Below, one piece after another: positions 39,413 through 42,463 of a DNA stretch of 42,463 bases. The stretch's first letter is position 1. Each line of letters opens with the position of its first letter. The translations under genes were made by a program, and so were the position numbers. The notes under the pieces are model-generated. The model was not told the origin of the DNA. It saw only the letters and a list, made by a program, of their open reading frames with translations, and made no database searches. This DNA is from Endomicrobiales bacterium. GTDB taxonomy: Bacteria > Elusimicrobiota > Endomicrobiia > Endomicrobiales > JALOBY01. The stretch lies in the NCBI GenBank assembly GCA_023228045.1, contig JALOBY010000013.1:1-42463 (forward strand). Reading direction: 5' to 3'.

Positions 39413-40717
39413 ATGTCAACATTAGTAGTTGTAGGTACACAGTGGGGCGATGAAGGCAAGGGCAAAGTTGTTCACTATCTTTCCCAAAAAGCCGATATAA
39501 TTGTCCGATACCAAGGCGGCAACAATGCCGGCCATACAATAATTTTTGAAAATAAGCCTTTTGTTTTACATTTAGTTCCTTCCGGTGTTTTATTTCCAAA
39601 TAAAATCTGCCTTATTACCAACGGTGTTGTAGTTGACCCTGAAAATCTTTTAAAAGAAGCAAAACTCCTAAAAAGTAAAAAACTTGAAATTAAAGGGCGG
39701 CTGTTCATTAGCGACAGAGCGCATATTATTTTGCCCTATCACCGTTACTTAGACGAAATACGCGAGCAGGGTAAAATAAGAATTGGCACCACCCGCAGGG
39801 GCATTGGGCCGGCATACGCCGATAAAGTTACGCGCATTGGAATAAGGGTTATTGATTATATTGAAAAAGATGTTTTCCTTGACCTGCTTGAAAAAAACCT
39901 GAAAGAAAAAGCCCCTTTGCTAAGGAAGCTTATTTCAATAGACGAACTTAGAAAAAAAATTCTTGCCGATTACCCTCGCCTAAGAGCATTTTTAAAGAAC
40001 TTTGTTGCCGATACTTCGCTTATACTTGATAAAGCATTCAAAGAAAATAAAAACATTTTATTTGAAAGCGCGCAGGGCACACTTTTAGACCTTGACTTTG
40101 GTACCTATCCTTTTGTTACATCTTCAAACCCGATTTCAGGCGGTTGCTGCGCCGGCTCGGGTATTTCTCCAACAAAAATAGACAATGTTTTAGGAGTTAT
40201 AAAGGCCTACACCACAAGGGTGGGGGAAGGCCCATTTCCTACAGAGTTAAAAGATTCTGTCGGCGAGCACTTGCGCGAGAAAGGGCAGGAATTTGGCGCT
40301 ACAACCGGCAGGCCAAGGCGCTGCGGTTGGTTTGATGCGGTTCTTGCAAGGCACAGCATGCGCTTAAACGGTGTAGATGAACTTATACTTACAAAACTTG
40401 ATTGCATGGAAGACCTCAAAAAGGTAAAAATTTGCGTGGCATATAAATACAAAGGCAAAATTATAAATGATTTTCCAGCATCAAGGGTTTTGCAAGCCGG
40501 ATGCAAGCCGGTGTACGAAGAGCTTCCGTGTTTTGGCGGAAAAGTGCGAGGCGTAACCGAATTTAAAAATCTTCCGTTAAACGCGCGTAAGTATGTAAAA
40601 CGCCTTGAAGCGCTTATCGGCACAAAAATTAGTTTAATTTCCCTTGGCAGAAAGCGCGAAGAGACAATAGTTATAGATAAAAACAACATTCTTTTTAATA
40701 AATGGGTTGGTAAATGA
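39413..40717 (+). CDS. purA: Adenylosuccinate synthetase
   Basis: GTP-dependent enzyme joining IMP and aspartate, the first step from IMP to AMP. 434 residues, standard length. The P-loop-like GDEGKGK (12-18) holds the catalytic base D13; H41 is in NNAGHT. Further blocks are GTTRRGIGPAYADK, ESAQGTLLDLDFGTYPFVTSSN and TTGRPRRCGWFD. The start codon has only a weak Shine-Dalgarno and lies 64 nt after tRNA-Glu. The stop overlaps carA by 4 nt. Confidence 0.97.
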   Translation: MSTLVVVGTQWGDEGKGKVVHYLSQKADIIVRYQGGNNAGHTIIFENKPFVLHLVPSGVLFPNKICLITNGVVVDPENLLKEAKLLKSKKLEIKGRLFISDRAHIILPYHRYLDEIREQGKIRIGTTRRGIGPAYADKVTRIGIRVIDYIEKDVFLDLLEKNLKEKAPLLRKLISIDELRKKILADYPRLRAFLKNFVADTSLILDKAFKENKNILFESAQGTLLDLDFGTYPFVTSSNPISGGCCAGSGISPTKIDNVLGVIKAYTTRVGEGPFPTELKDSVGEHLREKGQEFGATTGRPRRCGWFDAVLARHSMRLNGVDELILTKLDCMEDLKKVKICVAYKYKGKIINDFPASRVLQAGCKPVYEELPCFGGKVRGVTEFKNLPLNARKYVKRLEALIGTKISLISLGRKREETIVIDKNNILFNKWVGK

Positions 40718-41841
40718 AAAAAGCAATACTTGCTCTTGAGTCGGGCAAATACTTTGTAGGCAGGTCTTTTGGTGCAGACGGCGAGCGCGAAGGCGAGGCC
40801 GTTTTTAACACAAGTATGTCTGGCTACCAAGAGATACTTACGGACCCTTCCTACTGCGGACAAATTGTTTGTATGACATACCCACACATTGGTAACTATG
40901 GAATAAATTTGCAAGATATGGAGTCGGAAAAGCCGTGGGTTAGCGGTTTTGTAATTCGTGAAGAAAGCCCGATAGTTTCCAACTGGCGCTCAAGTGAAAC
41001 ACTTAAAAATTTTCTTGTAAGAAACGGCATTGTTGCAATGGATGGCATAGATACCAGAGCACTTACAAAACACATTAGGCAGGCAGGTGCCCTAAAGGCA
41101 ATTATTTCAACCATAGAAACTGACCCAAAAAAACTTGTTGAAAAAGCAAAAAAATCACGCGGGCTTGTTGGCCGCGACCTCGTTAAAGAAGTAACCTGCA
41201 AAGAAAAATATCCTTTCTTCAAAAAACCGGCGGTAAGCAGCTACCGGGTTGCTGTAATTGATTGTGGATGCAAGCTTAACATTATTTATGAACTTGTGGC
41301 TCTTGGATGCGAGGTAACTATTTACCCGTCAGGCACAAGCGCAAATGAAATTATTGATTCAAAGCCCGACGGCATATTTCTTTCAAATGGCCCGGGTGAC
41401 CCAGCGGCTGTAACTTCTGTAATAGAAACTGTTCGGCAGATAATTGCGTATAACGAAAAAAACAATGCGAAAATTCCACTTTTTGGCATTTGCCTTGGAT
41501 ACCAAATGCTTTGCCTTGCGCTTGGCGGCAAAACATTTAAGTTAAAGTTTGGCCATCGCGGCGCAAACCATCCGGTAAAAGACCTTGTCACCGGCAAAAT
41601 AGAAATAACTTCGCAAAACCATGGCTTTGGTGTGTTGCCCGAGAGCTTAAAAGATAAAGATGTCAGCTTTACGCACATTAACCTTTACGATAAAACATCC
41701 GAGGGTTTTGCACACAATAGTTTGCCAATATTTGCGGTGCAGTATCATCCTGAGGCAAGCCCCGGCCCGCACGAATCAAAATACCTTTTTCAAAGATTTA
41801 TAGATTTAATGAAAAATAACAGAGTTAATAAAAATGCCTAA
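40714..41841 (+). CDS. carA: Carbamoyl-phosphate synthase small subunit
   Basis: Glutaminase subunit that provides ammonia for carbamoyl phosphate (pyrimidine and arginine synthesis). 375 residues. The N-terminal CPSase domain includes FNTSMSGYQEILTDPSYCGQ. The class I glutamine amidotransferase domain has the nucleophile C260 in FGICLGYQ and the His/Glu pair H345 and E347 in YHPEASPGPH. It overlaps purA by 4 nt and carB by 8 nt. Confidence 0.97.
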   Translation: MKKAILALESGKYFVGRSFGADGEREGEAVFNTSMSGYQEILTDPSYCGQIVCMTYPHIGNYGINLQDMESEKPWVSGFVIREESPIVSNWRSSETLKNFLVRNGIVAMDGIDTRALTKHIRQAGALKAIISTIETDPKKLVEKAKKSRGLVGRDLVKEVTCKEKYPFFKKPAVSSYRVAVIDCGCKLNIIYELVALGCEVTIYPSGTSANEIIDSKPDGIFLSNGPGDPAAVTSVIETVRQIIAYNEKNNAKIPLFGICLGYQMLCLALGGKTFKLKFGHRGANHPVKDLVTGKIEITSQNHGFGVLPESLKDKDVSFTHINLYDKTSEGFAHNSLPIFAVQYHPEASPGPHESKYLFQRFIDLMKNNRVNKNA

Positions 41842-42463
41842 ACGCACAGACATTAAAACAATCCTTATTATCGGTTCAGGCCCTATTGTAATCGGCCAGG
41901 CATGCGAGTTTGATTACTCCGGCACACAGGCAATCAAAGCGCTGAAAAAAGAGGGCTATCGCCTGGTACTTGTAAACTCAAACCCAGCAACTATTATGAC
42001 CGACCCGGAGTTTGCCGACGCCACATACATTGAACCCCTTGTTCCAGAAGTCATAGAAAAAATAATTCAAAAAGAAAGGCCTGAAGCTCTATTGCCAACT
42101 CTTGGCGGCCAAACAGCGTTGAACCTTGCCGTAGCTCTTAGCGAACGCGGTATACTTGAAAAATACAAAGTTGAGCTAATTGGCGCAAAACTTCCGGCAA
42201 TAAAAAAAGCGGAAGACAGGCGCCTTTTTAGAAAAACAATGCAAGATATTGGCCTTGAGGTTCCTGCAAGCGGCTATGCCTACAATATAGAAGATGCTCT
42301 AAAAGTGGCAGATAAAATTGGTTTCCCATTAATTATCAGGCCATCATTTACGCTTGGAGGCATTGGTTCGGGCACTGTTTACTCAAGCGATGAATTTTTA
42401 GAGGCGGCAGCAACCGGAATAGATGCAAGTCCGATAAATGAAATTTTGATTGAAGAGTCGGTG
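41834..42463 (+). CDS. carB: Carbamoyl-phosphate synthase large subunit (5' part)
   Basis: The first 210 codons are in the window; the gene continues past the right edge. From ATG 41834 it reads PKRTDIKTILIIGSGPIVIG, then ACEFDYSGTQAIKALKKEG, the ATP-grasp N-terminal region of CarB, with TDPEFADATYIEPL and PTLGGQTALNLA. The glycine-rich ATP loop is RPSFTLGGIGSG. The start overlaps carA by 8 nt, a common arrangement. Confidence 0.95.
   Translation, partial: MPKRTDIKTILIIGSGPIVIGQACEFDYSGTQAIKALKKEGYRLVLVNSNPATIMTDPEFADATYIEPLVPEVIEKIIQKERPEALLPTLGGQTALNLAVALSERGILEKYKVELIGAKLPAIKKAEDRRLFRKTMQDIGLEVPASGYAYNIEDALKVADKIGFPLIIRPSFTLGGIGSGTVYSSDEFLEAAATGIDASPINEILIEESV

Overview
The window reads as a chromosomal segment of an AT-rich, Gram-negative bacterium. 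Outer-membrane and periplasmic proteins (a TolC-type channel, a beta-barrel protein, a CusB-type lipoprotein, a lytic transglycosylase) indicate a double membrane. The four tRNAs carry no encoded CCA. The gene mix (RRM protein, small DUF5679-like zinc ribbon, AtpZ/AtpI pair, c subunit with an N-terminal extension) makes me lean towards a lineage such as Elusimicrobiota or Omnitrophota. That placement is an impression, not a demonstration.

Layout. 1-6100: a structured leader and a secreted Cys-rich protein, then housekeeping genes: cysteine desulfurase, mnmA (tRNA 2-thiolation), eno, a FtsB/DivIC-like protein and a MltD-like lytic transglycosylase. 6361-13688: the F-type ATP synthase operon, atpZ-atpI-atpB-[600 nt of repeated structured DNA]-atpE-F-H-A-G-D-C. 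The c subunit carries residues expected for Na+ coupling, and the epsilon subunit is very short. 13708-22047: a heavy-metal efflux cluster (TolC, a YHS/HMBD protein, CusB, CusA). It is interrupted by a DUF1016/PDDEXK nuclease gene and a lipoprotein gene, and cusA carries a frameshift. 22048-22414: palindromic repeats. 22415-29982: argS (minus strand), a DpnI-like methyl-directed restriction enzyme with a small partner ORF, an ABC-F ATPase of Uup type (minus strand) with an in-frame insert, a beta-barrel protein, an RRM protein with a repeated Arg/Ser-rich tail, and a 2-TM membrane protein. 30081-32600: tRNA-Leu with a duplicated 3' end, a DUF4032/ParB-like protein, a metallophosphoesterase, and initiator tRNA-fMet followed by a GIY-YIG gene between tRNA-derived repeats. 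32636-37070: an arsenic operon, arsR-arsP-(two thioredoxin-like proteins)-ccdA-arsC-acr3. 37073-39015: a methyltransferase, small secreted proteins, a decayed epimerase and a DUF5679-like protein. 39144-42463: tRNA-Lys, tRNA-Glu, purA, carA and the start of carB.

The most unusual feature is a family of structured, probably transcribed elements. Two 203-nt copies (7628-7830 and 8008-8210) lie between atpB and atpE. Each has a 20-nt-arm closing helix, nested inner helices and a separate 3' GC hairpin. A form without the large hairpin (1-120) precedes the Cys-rich gene, and a similar GC hairpin just ahead of a Shine-Dalgarno recurs at 38820-38866. Their overall architecture recalls IS200/IS605-associated HEARO/omega RNAs or a cis-regulatory leader. 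I could not assign them to a known family from sequence alone.

Other mobile or scar-like signals are the GIY-YIG gene at the fMet tRNA, the duplicated tRNA-Leu 3' end, the nuclease and lipoprotein genes inside the metal-efflux operon, and a palindrome-rich in-frame insert in the Uup-like gene.
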